The notes under the pieces were generated by a model. It saw nothing but the letters and a program-made list of their open reading frames with translations. It was not told the DNA's origin and searched no databases. This document shows positions 8,958 through 17,538 of a stretch of DNA of 64,000 nt, piece after piece. The position numbers and the translations under genes are program-made. Source of the DNA: Bacillus sp. RO3 (lineage in GTDB: Bacteria; Bacillota; Bacilli; Bacillales; Bacillaceae_B); the NCBI RefSeq assembly GCF_012911895.1, contig NZ_JAAXCV010000031.1, positions 50,272-114,271 of the forward strand, written 5' to 3'. The number at the start of each line of letters is the position of its first letter. The first letter of the stretch is position 1.

Positions 8958-9257
8958 TACCTACTCCTTTCTTCCATTCGTTAAAAACCTATTTCAGTCT
9001 GCTCTAATTATTCTTTACAAACCATCCATAATGGATCTAAACAGGTCGGTACTCCAAAATGAACCATCCTGCACCTAGTCCAAAAATACCCTAATTCCAT
9101 TGTATCATCGTGTGAAATAATGGAAACCGGTGAATGGGAAGAATTTCAAAAAAAAGGGGGTGAAACTGAGTCTATTCTAGGTCATGCGCTGATTGTTGAA
9201 TCCATCAAGGACACATCGATTAATAGGTGCTCTCCTCAATTTCCATGCAATAAAAAA

Positions 9258-9284
9258 GAGAGAATGGACACTTCCCACTCTCTC
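9258..9284 (-). terminator. Terminator of the pRiA4b/DUF6933 gene
   Basis: On the minus strand GAGAGTGG pairs with CCATTCTC (one G-U) and is followed by TCTTTTTTATTG, about 100 bp after the end of the broken gene upstream. Confidence 0.7.
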
Positions 9285-9380
9285 AATACTCCCTTTTCCA
9301 GTATGACAAATTCAATGATACTCCGGCATAAGAAATCACATCCATTACATAGATAAGTTAGAGCAAGGACGGTTCCTGCT

Positions 9381-10478
9381 CTACCCTCTCTTCAACCGCC
9401 AATTTACCTCTCTCCTATCAAATTCCTCATACCCCTTCATCTCCCCCCACTCCTTAAGGTTGAGATGATCTGGATGGGAGGAATCATGAATGATAGAAAG
9501 GAACTCTTCATATCCCGCTTCGCCACCTACATCCTCAGGTGGTGCAGTCCCCTCTCCATCTACACAGGTTGGATAATTGACCGTGTAGTCGTGAATGACC
9601 TTCTCCACTTCAATGGTATGCTTCCAGTCATCGCCAAAGTCATATGTGTAAACGATTGATGCTTTGAGGAAGTGTTTCACCAGTTGACCGGTTTCCATTT
9701 TCATCGGGATTTCATCTTCATAAGAGAAGGCTTCCTCATCACAGACCAGTTTAAGACTCGGACGATCGTATTTTAGAGAACCGTCTTCCTTCTTCTCATA
9801 GATCCGGAATTCATGAAGATGACGGTCCTGCCATGAGAAAGCTGCCTAAAGAACGTTATGCAACTGGGGAAATGTCACGTTCACCGGCACCCTGATCCTC
9901 CTCCAGACAGAGTGGTGATCAAGTTCCAGCGTCACTTTCAGCTGCAACGCATCCGTATGGAAAACAGGTTGACTGGTAAGATCACTCAGATCCTTATACA
10001 TCATCTCATTAGGATTAAAATAACTATTTTTCCCGTCCCCAACCAACGTGGAACTGATCCACTTGCTCATTTCCACTTGAACGATTGAGCTCATATCCAG
10101 GTAGTCTTCGCCGAAATAAACGGCTTCACATGCTTTATTCAATCTCGCAACCTGTTTTCGGTCTTTCGTTTTGGTAAAAGTATAATCCGACGACGCTTTC
10201 AGATACTCTTCGATGACCTCATCTTTCATGGATTCAGATTGAAACACTTCACGAATCGCATTCTCAATCACTGGTCCTATATTCTTTTTATCCTTCGCTT
10301 TCAATCCATACAGGACTATCGCATAACGGTTTTTATTATTTACCAGCACCATAAACTTGTGCCTGCCGATTTTCATGGTGTTGGCATGCCAGGATACGAT
10401 GGGATTTTCTTCTTCGAACTGTTCGGCAGGAGCAATCTTCAGTTCGTCGAGGAGTTTATTGGTACCTTGGATGAGCAT
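9381..10478 (-). pseudogene. DUF6933 - pRiA4b ORF-3 (IS1096 ORF3-like) fusion, interrupted by an in-frame TAG
   Basis: One continuous reading frame of 365 codons broken by a single amber codon at 9846-9848. The N-terminal part (MLIQGTNKLLDELKI ... KTKDRKQVARLNKACEAV) is a DUF6933 domain. After it, LKVTLELDHHSVWRRIRVP begins a pRiA4b ORF-3 domain, and the frame stops at FPQLHNVL. It resumes without any shift at AAFSWQDRHLHEFRIY and runs to VYTYDFGDDWKHTI and PPEDVGGEAGYEEF, the hallmark of that domain. The family usually has Q or H at the stop position, so a CAG-to-TAG change is the simplest cause. The downstream part has an internal ATG (9704) but no good ribosome site. Function of the family is unknown. 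Confidence 0.75.
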
Positions 10479-10682
10479 GGTATTCTCCTTAGTTTAATGA
10501 AATGTCTTTTATCATCATTCTACCAGATAGAGTTGTACTGTTCCCCCCCTACCCTGAAACGATAAAAAAGGGGACGATTCTCATCCTTTCCAAAATAGAA
10601 AGAAATACGAAATCACCCCCATGCTTTTCCCTTGTCTTCCAAATGGAATCAACCTTCACCCAGACTGCCCGAACCACAGCCA

Positions 10683-11444
10683 TTAAGAAACCTGCTTAGT
10701 ATACCTACATTTCGGAAATCCATTACACCCATAAAAATATCCATACTTCCCTTTTTTCTTAGATAACTCCCCATGACACTTTGGACACACATGTTCCTGA
10801 CTGTTTCCTTTTTCCTTCTGAATCCTTTCTTTTTGGTTACTCCTAATATCCGCCACATGCTGTTTCTTCATCTGTTTCTTTTCTTTCTTATCTGTGATGA
10901 GTAAGCCTTCTAGTGCCCGATTGATTTCATTTAACTCAGAAGGGCTGAGTCTCCGGACATTCCACTCCTTGATGGTGTTAGTCAATTGGCGGAAATGGAT
11001 CACGTTGGCCGATGTAAAATCCTCCTTGAATTTGAAGGTGGCGCTTTGAGAGAAGGCAATGATGGAGTGGATACATTCTAAGTCCTCTTTACCCAGGTAA
11101 CTCTTTAAAGCTTGTATATGACCATAGTTCTGCCATATTGGATTGAATAACTTTTCTTTTCGTTTGTAGATCGTCTGAGTCCAGTACCTCTGACTCTCCT
11201 TTCCAAAAATCCACCCTTGATAATTTTTCGTTTCAATGACAAACATTCCGTACGGGGATGTCACGACATGATCGACCTGGGCCGTTCCACCTTGCCCATT
11301 TGGTACAAAAAGGTCATGGTAGATTTTATACTCCGGACCCAATTTACTTAATAATGAATTTACACGCTGTTCTCCAATGGCACCTTTGATCACTGGGGCT
11401 TTCGCCTGCAACCAGATCATTCCGGCTATCGGCAATAGATACAA
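10683..11444 (-). CDS. NERD-domain nuclease-like protein with topoisomerase-type zinc finger; 5' end probably frameshifted
   Basis: The 253 residues shown begin inside a membrane segment. A NERD domain follows (IGEQRVNSLLSKL, QVDHVVTSPYGMFVIETKNYQGWIFG, with the D and E-x-K of a restriction-like fold), then a basic linker and a C-terminal C4 zinc finger (CPKCHGELSKKKGKYGYFYGCNGFPKC). The open frame has no start codon before the TTG at 11444, but it stays open upstream to about 11512. A GAGGAGG ribosome site lies before GTG-A6 at 11516-11518 in another frame. One extra A in that A-run would join them and give a normal N-terminus (MKKSHCSALAIIVLLSILLF). So the gene is either frameshifted, mis-sequenced or read by slippage. 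Confidence 0.7.
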   Translation of the reverse strand: MYLLPIAGMIWLQAKAPVIKGAIGEQRVNSLLSKLGPEYKIYHDLFVPNGQGGTAQVDHVVTSPYGMFVIETKNYQGWIFGKESQRYWTQTIYKRKEKLFNPIWQNYGHIQALKSYLGKEDLECIHSIIAFSQSATFKFKEDFTSANVIHFRQLTNTIKEWNVRRLSPSELNEINRALEGLLITDKKEKKQMKKQHVADIRSNQKERIQKEKGNSQEHVCPKCHGELSKKKGKYGYFYGCNGFPKCRYTKQVS

Positions 11445-11630
11445 GACCAGCGGAGTCAGAAAGAGAAGGATGGATAAGAGGACGATGATGGCTAGAGCAG
11501 AACAATGACTTTTTTCACTTTGGGTATTTCCTCCTCATCATTTCGTGATAATGCTTCATAATTTTACCATTAATTTAAGCAGTTATTACCATAAAGTAGA
11601 TAATTTTTGTAAAGAATTCATAAAAAAATA

Positions 11631-11655
11631 GCCCACCACCTGTTAAGGTAGTGGG
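11631..11655 (-). terminator. Terminator of a small membrane-protein gene
   Basis: The GCCCAC/GTGGGC and ACCT/AGGT arms around a GTTA loop are followed on the minus strand by TATTTTTTTATG. It lies downstream of the 58-codon gene ending at 11778. Confidence 0.75.
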
Positions 11656-11742
11656 CAAGTCCTATCATAGTCACTGATCATACAGACATTTCATTAGAAC
11701 GGAAACAGGTCATAACAGCAGCATCAGTATCTAATAATAAGA
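11656..11742 (+). pseudogene. Degenerate fragment of a second copy of the secreted-protein gene at 12.9 kb
   Basis: About 85 bp closely match 13112-13205 within the intact gene. Shared blocks include CTGATCATACAGACATT, AAACAGGTCAT and CAGCAGCATCAGTA. Small deletions break the reading frame, and nothing else of the gene remains on either side. It marks a past duplication or recombination of this small-protein locus. Confidence 0.7.
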
Positions 11743-11777
11743 ACGCACTATATGATGGATTATCTTATATGGCAATG

Positions 11778-11954
11778 TTAATGATATTTTTTATCCAAAC
11801 GACTTTGCAGTACAAAAAATGTAATCAATGTCATTACTAACAATACGAATGCTAAGAAATGATTTAGATTTCCCCATGTGGTAAAGGCAAATAACAGTAC
11901 TACTATTATCGTCGCAATCATTCTCAATACATTTTTTCTCAGAAAGTTTTTCAT
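11778..11954 (-). CDS. Small two-helix membrane protein (58 aa), unknown function
   Basis: Reads MKNFLRKNVLRMIATIIVVL and continues with two hydrophobic segments split by TTWGNLNH, ending QSRLDKKYH. The basic N-terminus and lysine-rich end suggest both termini are cytosolic. The ATG is preceded by GGTGATGACGA, and a terminator follows at 11631-11655, so it looks like a self-standing transcript. It lies next to a broken copy of a secreted protein gene, on the opposite strand; an immunity-type role is conceivable but unproven. Confidence 0.6.
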   Translation of the reverse strand: MKNFLRKNVLRMIATIIVVLLFAFTTWGNLNHFLAFVLLVMTLITFFVLQSRLDKKYH

Positions 11955-12224
11955 TCGTCATCACCAGTTCTTAAAATTTCATTCTTGTTTTTTTAGATAA
12001 AGGAACGTGAGGATTAGCAGCTATACTCATCAGATACTAATGGCTAGGTCCGTTACCACTCCCAAGGTTGATGGGAATGGTAATGGAATTTCAGCTCTGA
12101 AGGCCCATCTCTAACAGCGAAGGTTCTCCTGCTTCTTCCCTAAGAACCGTCTCTGCTTCCCAGGTTAACCCCTGCAAAGGAAAGGAGAATTCCTAACTGG
12201 GAGTTTGACCCCCACAATCGGAAA

Positions 12225-12380
12225 TTAGAATAAATATATCGCAAATAAAAAGATGACAACCATAGCTAATGACGTAAAGACTCCTATTCTAAGAGCATTT
12301 CTTTTATAGTATTTACTAGCAAAATATGTAACCAATCCATTGATAGCTAATACTATCATCACAAATAAAAGTTTATCCAT
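12225..12380 (-). CDS. Small two-helix membrane protein (51 aa), unknown function
   Basis: Reads MDKLLFVMIVLAINGLVTYF, then a basic turn (ASKYYKRNALR) and a second span (TSLAMVVIFLFAIYLF) at the very end. GTGAGGA sits 7 nt before the ATG. It is on the minus strand between the 58-aa membrane-protein gene and the divergent secreted-protein gene. The stretch 11955-12224 between the two small genes holds no clear gene, only a REP-like inverted repeat at about 12121-12165. The stretch 12381-12840 is AT-rich and shows no gene. Confidence 0.55.
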   Translation of the reverse strand: MDKLLFVMIVLAINGLVTYFASKYYKRNALRIGVFTSLAMVVIFLFAIYLF

Positions 12381-12898
12381 TTATTATTTCCTCACTTGTA
12401 TAGAATGCAAAATACATAAGTCCATATCTAATAATGTTTACTCTTCAAAGCGAAATCAAAACTTATAAAATGAAGATACAGCAACAAAGAGATTGCCAAT
12501 CCTCCTGTCAATTCCACCTTCTATAGAAAAACCAATAAAGGATCAATCCTAAAAGGACGTTGTTTCTCATCTGAAAAATTTCTCAATCTATTAAGAGTGC
12601 TGATCCCCCTCATTCACTCCATCACTATACCAATCTACACTTTCAACTTAATAGGAACCTTAAGTTAAACTGAACAGATCCTTAAATTTCAGAATTTATT
12701 TCTTAATACTTCAGCTGGGTTGGGTATCCCCCATATCCCCTATATATACGCCCCTTAAATAATCCTTAAAACTACCAATATCATGAAATTTAGTCAGAGA
12801 ATAATGCTAGAATATAACTAGTTCCATTTATTGTAAAAACAGGAAGGGCGAACTGGAATGATATAAGGTTTAAAAGGATTTTCATTTTTGCTGTAATA

Positions 12899-13435
12899 GT
12901 GAGTCTTTTAACGGCTGGCTTTTCTAGTTCAGTCAGTGCACATGAAATTTCCAAGAGTGAGGAAGAGCAAATACTAGAACTTGCAGAGCAATTAGAGTTT
13001 ATATTTGAAGAAGCATCCGTTTTAGATGAGAACGGTAATATTGTAGATTTCAACTATACTATGATTGAAGAACAATACGGATCAACGTTCGCTAGAGGTT
13101 TAGAAGAAGAAGTGAGTCCTATTTTCGTCGCTGATCATACAGACATTCCATTAGACGTTCCAATGAAACAGGTCATGACAGCAGCATCAGTACCTAATAA
13201 AGATAAGATAGAGGCCTGTTTTCAAAGTAAAGTAAGAAAGGCATATAAAGAAACTCTTTCGATCACGGCATTAAACTCACTTTACAATTATGCCCAAGCG
13301 AAAGATTATACAAGCCTTTCAAAAAAATTATTTAAAATAGGCATTAAAGGAAATGTTCCTGCCATTGCCATACAATTATTATTATATAAAGGACAATGTA
13401 CGTATAAATATAATGGCTGGTGGCCGAAAGAATGA
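12899..13435 (+). CDS. Small secreted protein with a two-Cys hydrophobic C-terminus, unknown function; start region damaged
   Basis: From the GTG at 12899 the frame gives 178 residues, but a full signal peptide (RFKRIFIFAVIVSLLTAGFS...VSA) is encoded in frame from about 12866 without a start codon. AGGAAGGG at 12841 followed by ATG at 12858 (then ATA TAA) would be the natural start if one base were restored, giving about 191 aa. The mature part has an acidic helical half (EEEQILELAEQLEFIFEEAS) and a C-terminal half with two Cys (C107 and C167 in the 178-residue numbering) flanking amphipathic segments (LSKKLFKIGIKGNVPAIAIQLL). The layout resembles pre-pro-peptide toxins or bacteriocin precursors; no family could be named. 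A small membrane protein gene follows after 20 bp. Confidence 0.6.
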   Translation: MSLLTAGFSSSVSAHEISKSEEEQILELAEQLEFIFEEASVLDENGNIVDFNYTMIEEQYGSTFARGLEEEVSPIFVADHTDIPLDVPMKQVMTAASVPNKDKIEACFQSKVRKAYKETLSITALNSLYNYAQAKDYTSLSKKLFKIGIKGNVPAIAIQLLLYKGQCTYKYNGWWPKE

Positions 13436-13455
13436 ATAGAAAAAAGGTGAGATAG

Positions 13456-13665
13456 TTGTTTATTAAAAGTTTTATTTCTTACTACATTGTTTATCCGATC
13501 ATTATTATGGGTGTATTTACTTTATTTCATGTTTTAAATATCGATGCCACTCCCGTATCGATTAGTGATGCTGCTTATATAACTTTGATTTATTATTTTT
13601 TGATAAGTGTATACAAAGCTTTACCGACTATTGGCGGTACTAAAAAAAGTAGAGGCAAAAAATAG
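13456..13665 (+). CDS. Small membrane protein (69 aa) paired with the secreted protein
   Basis: It starts at TTG 13456 behind AAGGTGAG. Two hydrophobic spans (YYIVYPIIIMGVFTLFHVL and YITLIYYFLISVYKAL) are followed by a basic tail (GGTKKSRGKK). It begins 20 bp after the stop codon of the secreted protein gene, so both probably share a transcript. A small membrane partner directly downstream of a small exported peptide is a common toxin/immunity or peptide/sensor arrangement, which is only inferred here. Confidence 0.6.
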   Translation: MFIKSFISYYIVYPIIIMGVFTLFHVLNIDATPVSISDAAYITLIYYFLISVYKALPTIGGTKKSRGKK

Positions 13666-13961
13666 TTTATTGGAAAATGAAGCACATGTTGAATGTTTAT
13701 TATCATCTTCCAAGCAGTCGAAAGATCTGGAGAAAGCATGTGTAATAGAGAATGAGTATCAGGAATTCTTGAGGGTAATTATCCTTGAAAAAAAAGCTTT
13801 GACAACTGCTCCATTCCCATTAATCAAGGTAATGTATCTCTTGTGACGGTGAGTAATTTGGGGTCTGCCTGCAACATTCTATTCGGTTATAGGATGCACG
13901 GGGACGGATTCTTCTTTTTCCTTTTAAACAAGCAGTCCTCTTTTACTACATCCTCATAACC

Positions 13962-14160
13962 TCAAGCCTTAAACAACAAATTAACCGAAAGCCCCAAGAT
14001 TCTGGCTGCCTGTCGCTGTGACACTCCCTCGATTTGCTTTATCCTCCTCCTCAACACTGCATCCCGCTTATCCTGAGGTAGACTTTTCAATCGGGTTATT
14101 CAATTCTCCCAAGACATGTCTTAATTTCAATTCTCGCTTCATCATCGGATAACCTGTGGT
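13962..14160 (-). pseudogene. Remnant of a RAYT (Y1_Tnp-related) transposase, C-terminus
   Basis: On the minus strand one frame gives DDEARIEIKTCLGRIE and stops. A second frame then continues RLKSLPQDKRDAVLRRRIKQ, IEGVSQRQAARILGLSVNLLFKA and a stop. These are the end motifs of REP-associated tyrosine transposases in Bacillus (LPQxxRD, then GVSxRQxARILGxS). A frameshift separates the parts, and the catalytic HUH/Tyr portion is missing. GCACGGGGACGG at 13898, just past the end, looks like half of a REP palindrome. Confidence 0.7.
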
Positions 14161-14303
14161 GAGGATAACCTTAGTCCTCGAGACATTTGTCTTCATTTCT
14201 CTGGTCATTGAATCATTTGAATCTTTCCAGTGCAATGGGGAGGCTAGGAGAGAACAGATTGAGAAGATAATCGGAATCAAGAAGCTTTGTGCGATATACA
14301 CTT

Positions 14304-14720
14304 TCACCTTAATACCCTCATCAGCTGCTCAGTTCCCCTAGACACCCTTCCTTTGTATGTTTTGTTTTGTTTTTCTGAGCAAGTGCAGTATTGATCCTTG
14401 GACCCATAATAACCGTATGGGCAAGGATTCATTGCAGCAATAAAGATGAACTTTTCGAGATAGATGACGGTAGAGTGGACACGGCTGATAGTGACCGTCT
14501 CTTAACATATCTAACGTCTACTTTGAAAATTCTTCAAACTCATCTAAAAACAGGACGCCTCGGTGAGCAAGTAACACTTCCCCGGGCTTCGGGTTCGTGC
14601 CTCCTCTGATGATGGATACGGTGAAGCGGAGTGATGGGGGTGGCGGTATGGAGGCAGGATTAGAGAAGTATAAGGGGCACCTGCCAATTGATAGAGACCT
14701 TGTTACTTTCGTTGACATGA
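14304..14720 (-). pseudogene. comM: comM (YifB-family Mg-chelatase-like ATPase) fragment with frameshifts
   Basis: Three minus-strand pieces match successive parts of ComM. PHHSAS comes first. [16 protein letters not shown] and [12 protein letters not shown] then give the Walker B region. Last come EKFIFIAAMNPCPYGYYG and SKDQYCTCSEKQ. They lie in different frames with stop codons between them, and both ends of the roughly 500-residue protein are absent. The RAYT remnant lies immediately downstream, which may be how the gene was broken. ComM is a branch-migration helicase used in natural transformation; no intact copy is in the window. Confidence 0.75.
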
Positions 14721-15167
14721 ATCGATTCTTCCGATCTATTTTGGTATAAAGATTAGAATAAGAGAATTGTTTAATTGAAAGAGAGACATATTTTAGGTGA
14801 GAGTTTTTTAAATGAGTCGATTATTTTATAGGTGAAAGTAGGAAATTAAGTGCTTGAGAAATGTATAAGAGTTGAATGGTTAAAGTAAAAGAAGAGTACT
14901 AGAAAAGAATTTTATGTGTGGTAGATTGGGAATGCTTGTTCTTTAATTCACCATATTTTTTTGAATACTACAAAAATATCGTCATCAATTATTCCACTAA
15001 TGAATTAGCGTTGCTTTTATTTCCATTTTTGTGTAAAAGGAAGCAGGAGAACCTTCCCATGCTTCCCGATGATCATTTCTTCTCAAATATCTGATCATAC
15101 GGCATGGGTAATGCATACGATTCCTCGCTCGGTATTATGGTGGTATGAACTTTTAGTAAAAATTAAA

Positions 15168-15207
15168 AAGGCCCAGGTATAGCAGTTATACTGATTTCCC
15201 GGACCTT
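15168..15207 (-). terminator. Terminator of the small zinc-ribbon gene
   Basis: Minus-strand arms AAGGTCCGGG and CCTGGGCCTT (with G-U pairs) are followed by TTTTTAATTTT. The stretch 14741-15167 shows no gene; it is AT-rich plus-strand sequence without a usable frame. Confidence 0.7.
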
Positions 15208-15304
15208 AAGGTAGTATTGATTTGCAACTCATGGCGAATCGTTATCTCCTTTTCGTCTCGTTATTGGTTTTCCACTAACTTTTTAAAATTCCCTTGTTGC
15301 GAGT

Positions 15305-15436
15305 TCAACATCCCCATACCCGCTTACACCTAGAACACTTCGTTTGAACTGGTCCAGCAGCTTCATCCCCTTTATCCAGCAGCCTATAACCACAAGCAGG
15401 ACATTCAACTGACATAACCTTAGCTTCTCTTCTCAT
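15305..15436 (-). CDS. Small zinc-ribbon protein (43 aa)
   Basis: Reads MRREAKVMSVECPACGYRLL, then DKGDEAAGPVQTKCSRCKRV and WGC. The two CxxC pairs fit one zinc ribbon, similar in size to Com-type (phage Mu Com-like) single-ribbon proteins; family membership is not certain. GGGAGG lies 5 nt before the ATG, and a terminator follows at 15168-15207. It is just outside the 3' end of the exopolysaccharide operon, on the same strand, but has its own terminator and follows that of galU. Confidence 0.6.
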   Translation of the reverse strand: MRREAKVMSVECPACGYRLLDKGDEAAGPVQTKCSRCKRVWGC

Positions 15437-15540
15437 TAGTATTCCTCCCAACTGTGTGTGTTAAATGTTTCTAATCTTAATTGATGTTTCAATATTAATA
15501 CCTTACACAAAAACATTTGTTCTATGTAGAGCCCCCAAAA

Positions 15541-15580
15541 ATAGACCCCTCAGAGCGAAATTTTACTCAGTGGGGTCTAT
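15541..15580 (-). terminator. Terminator at the end of the exopolysaccharide operon
   Basis: ATAGACCCC pairs with GGGGTCTAT and is followed on the minus strand by TTTTTGGGGG, 16 bp beyond the galU stop codon. Confidence 0.75.
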
Positions 15581-15595
15581 AGCTATATTATTAAA

Positions 15596-16501
15596 TTAAA
15601 CATCAACAGTTTCTACTTCTCTTTCTTCCTTTGTTTCTTTTTCAATAGTCTTTGCAAGATAGTTAAGGAAATGTTCTCTTAAATCTTCTCTTCTAAGTGC
15701 AAACTCTACTGTTGCTTGTAAGAACCCTTGCTTGTCCCCAACATCATATCTTTTTCCTTCAAACGTGTAAGCATACATAGCTTCTCTTTGAGCTAGTACC
15801 TTTAAAGCATCGGTAAGTTGGATTTCTCCACCTTTTCCAGGTTCAGTCTGTTCTAAGATATCAAATATAGCTGGAGTTATTACATATCTGCCAAGAATGG
15901 CTATATTAGAAGGTGCTTCTTCTACTGCCGGCTTTTCTACTAACCCGTTAACCTTAAACACTTTATCCTCTATTTGCTTTCCATCAACTACACCATATTT
16001 ACTAACATCTTCTAGGGGAATCTCTTGAACTCCTAGAATAGTTGTCTTATATTGTTCATACATTTCTGTCATTTGCTGTAGACAAGGTTTATCATTTTCA
16101 ACAATGTCATCACCTAACATAACAGCAAATGGTTCATTTCCTATAAAACTTTTAGCACAGTAAATAGCATGGCCTAAGCCTTTAGGTTCTTTCTGGCGTA
16201 TAAAATGAATGTTCACCAAGTCAGAGATCTTTCTTACTTCTTCTAATAAATCATATTTTCCTTTTGCCTCTAACTCAAATTCCAATTCTACCGATTTATC
16301 AAAATGGTCCTCGATACTCTTTTTATTTCTCCCTGTAATTATAAGTATTTCTTCAATCCCTGATTTTACTGCTTCTTCAATAATATATTGCAAAGTAGGC
16401 TTGTCCACTATGGGTAACATTTCTTTTGGTTGTGCTTTTGTAGCTGGTAAAAATCTAGTTCCAAGTCCTGCTGCTGGTATAATAGCTTTTCGTACTTGCA
16501 T
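15596..16501 (-). CDS. galU: UTP-glucose-1-phosphate uridylyltransferase (first of two)
   Basis: A 301-residue GalU with the [20 protein letters not shown] nucleotide-binding signature and the EKP (GLVEKPA) segment. It makes UDP-glucose, the precursor for the neighbouring GalE and Ugd. The ATG (16499-16501) overlaps the galE stop as TGATG, so the genes are coupled; an in-frame TTG 3 bp earlier is less likely. A second GalU, about 70% similar by eye, is encoded at 35844-36731 at the other end of the same locus. It is the last gene of the operon and is followed by a terminator. Confidence 0.94.
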   Translation of the reverse strand: MQVRKAIIPAAGLGTRFLPATKAQPKEMLPIVDKPTLQYIIEEAVKSGIEEILIITGRNKKSIEDHFDKSVELEFELEAKGKYDLLEEVRKISDLVNIHFIRQKEPKGLGHAIYCAKSFIGNEPFAVMLGDDIVENDKPCLQQMTEMYEQYKTTILGVQEIPLEDVSKYGVVDGKQIEDKVFKVNGLVEKPAVEEAPSNIAILGRYVITPAIFDILEQTEPGKGGEIQLTDALKVLAQREAMYAYTFEGKRYDVGDKQGFLQATVEFALRREDLREHFLNYLAKTIEKETKEEREVETVDV

Positions 16502-17505
16502 CAAATCCCCCCATTATATTTGTCTGTATAACCTGTAGGATTATTAACATGCCAATTCCATGCATCTGAAATGATTTTTTCTAACGAATCAAATTGTGGT
16601 TTCCAGCCTAGCTTACTTTTTGCCTTATCTGAAGAAGCAATTAAGATAGCTGGGTCACCAGCTCTTCTATCTTTTACTTCCGCCGGAATTGAATGTTTCG
16701 TAACTAGCCTTGCTACATCAATCACCTGTTTTACTGAATAGCCATTTCCATTGCCTAGATTAAAAATTTCACTAGGATTATCTTTTCTTAAATACTTTAA
16801 AGCTAGGTAATGTGCTGATGCTAAATCCATGACATGGATATAGTCCCTGATGCATGTTCCATCTTCTGTAGGATAGTTATCACCGAACATATAAACTTTA
16901 TCTCTTTGTCCAAGTGGAACTTGTAAAACTAAAGGAATTAAATGAGTCTCCGGGTCATGATGTTCTCCAATATGTCCACTTTCATGAGCTCCTGCAGCAT
17001 TAAAATATCTTAAAGATACGTATTTAATACCATAACCTTTGTCAAACCACTTCATCATCTTTTCCATTGCAAGTTTAGTTTCCCCATAAGTGTTTGTTGG
17101 AGTTGTTTTATCTTCTTCAAGAATAGGGATATTCTTTGGTTCTCCATAAGTAGCAGCTGTTGAAGAGAATACAATTTTCCTCACATTATTCTCCTTCATA
17201 ACGTCTAAAAGACACATTAGACCATAAACATTATTATGATAATAATCAAATGGTTTTTCCATGCTTTCACCAACAAGGGAGTTGGCAGCAAAGTGAATAA
17301 CAGCTTCAACATTGTGTGTTTTAAATACTTTCTCTAAAGCTGCTTTATCTCTAAGATCAATCTCATAAGAATCTTCAACATCAATTGATTTTCTATGACC
17401 ACTTTGCAAATTATCTACTACAATCACTTCTTCATTTTGATCTAAAAGATATCTAACAGTATGAGATCCGATGTATCCTGCTCCACCAGTTATCAAAATA
17501 GCCAC
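16501..17505 (-). CDS. galE: UDP-glucose 4-epimerase
   Basis: A 334-residue extended SDR enzyme with the GGAGYIGS NAD loop and the catalytic YGETK (Tyr-x-x-x-Lys); the FSSTAATYG segment supplies the Ser/Thr. It interconverts UDP-Glc and UDP-Gal, supplying galactose for the polysaccharide. It sits between ugd and galU and shares an overlapping stop/start with galU. Confidence 0.94.
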   Translation of the reverse strand: MAILITGGAGYIGSHTVRYLLDQNEEVIVVDNLQSGHRKSIDVEDSYEIDLRDKAALEKVFKTHNVEAVIHFAANSLVGESMEKPFDYYHNNVYGLMCLLDVMKENNVRKIVFSSTAATYGEPKNIPILEEDKTTPTNTYGETKLAMEKMMKWFDKGYGIKYVSLRYFNAAGAHESGHIGEHHDPETHLIPLVLQVPLGQRDKVYMFGDNYPTEDGTCIRDYIHVMDLASAHYLALKYLRKDNPSEIFNLGNGNGYSVKQVIDVARLVTKHSIPAEVKDRRAGDPAILIASSDKAKSKLGWKPQFDSLEKIISDAWNWHVNNPTGYTDKYNGGI

Positions 17506-17538
17506 ACTCTCACATCTCCTGACCTAATTCTATTAAAT

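Noticed and set aside
9120..9356. A 78-codon plus-strand frame
   Set aside because: It runs through the minus-strand terminator at 9258-9284 and lacks a plausible ribosome site.
13607..13846. A 79-codon frame overlapping the 69-aa membrane-protein gene
   Set aside because: No ribosome site, out of frame with the membrane protein over a long overlap, and no recognisable feature.
14068..14307. A 79-aa minus-strand protein
   Set aside because: The frame runs across the RAYT remnant in the wrong register; other frames give the recognisable transposase C-terminus.
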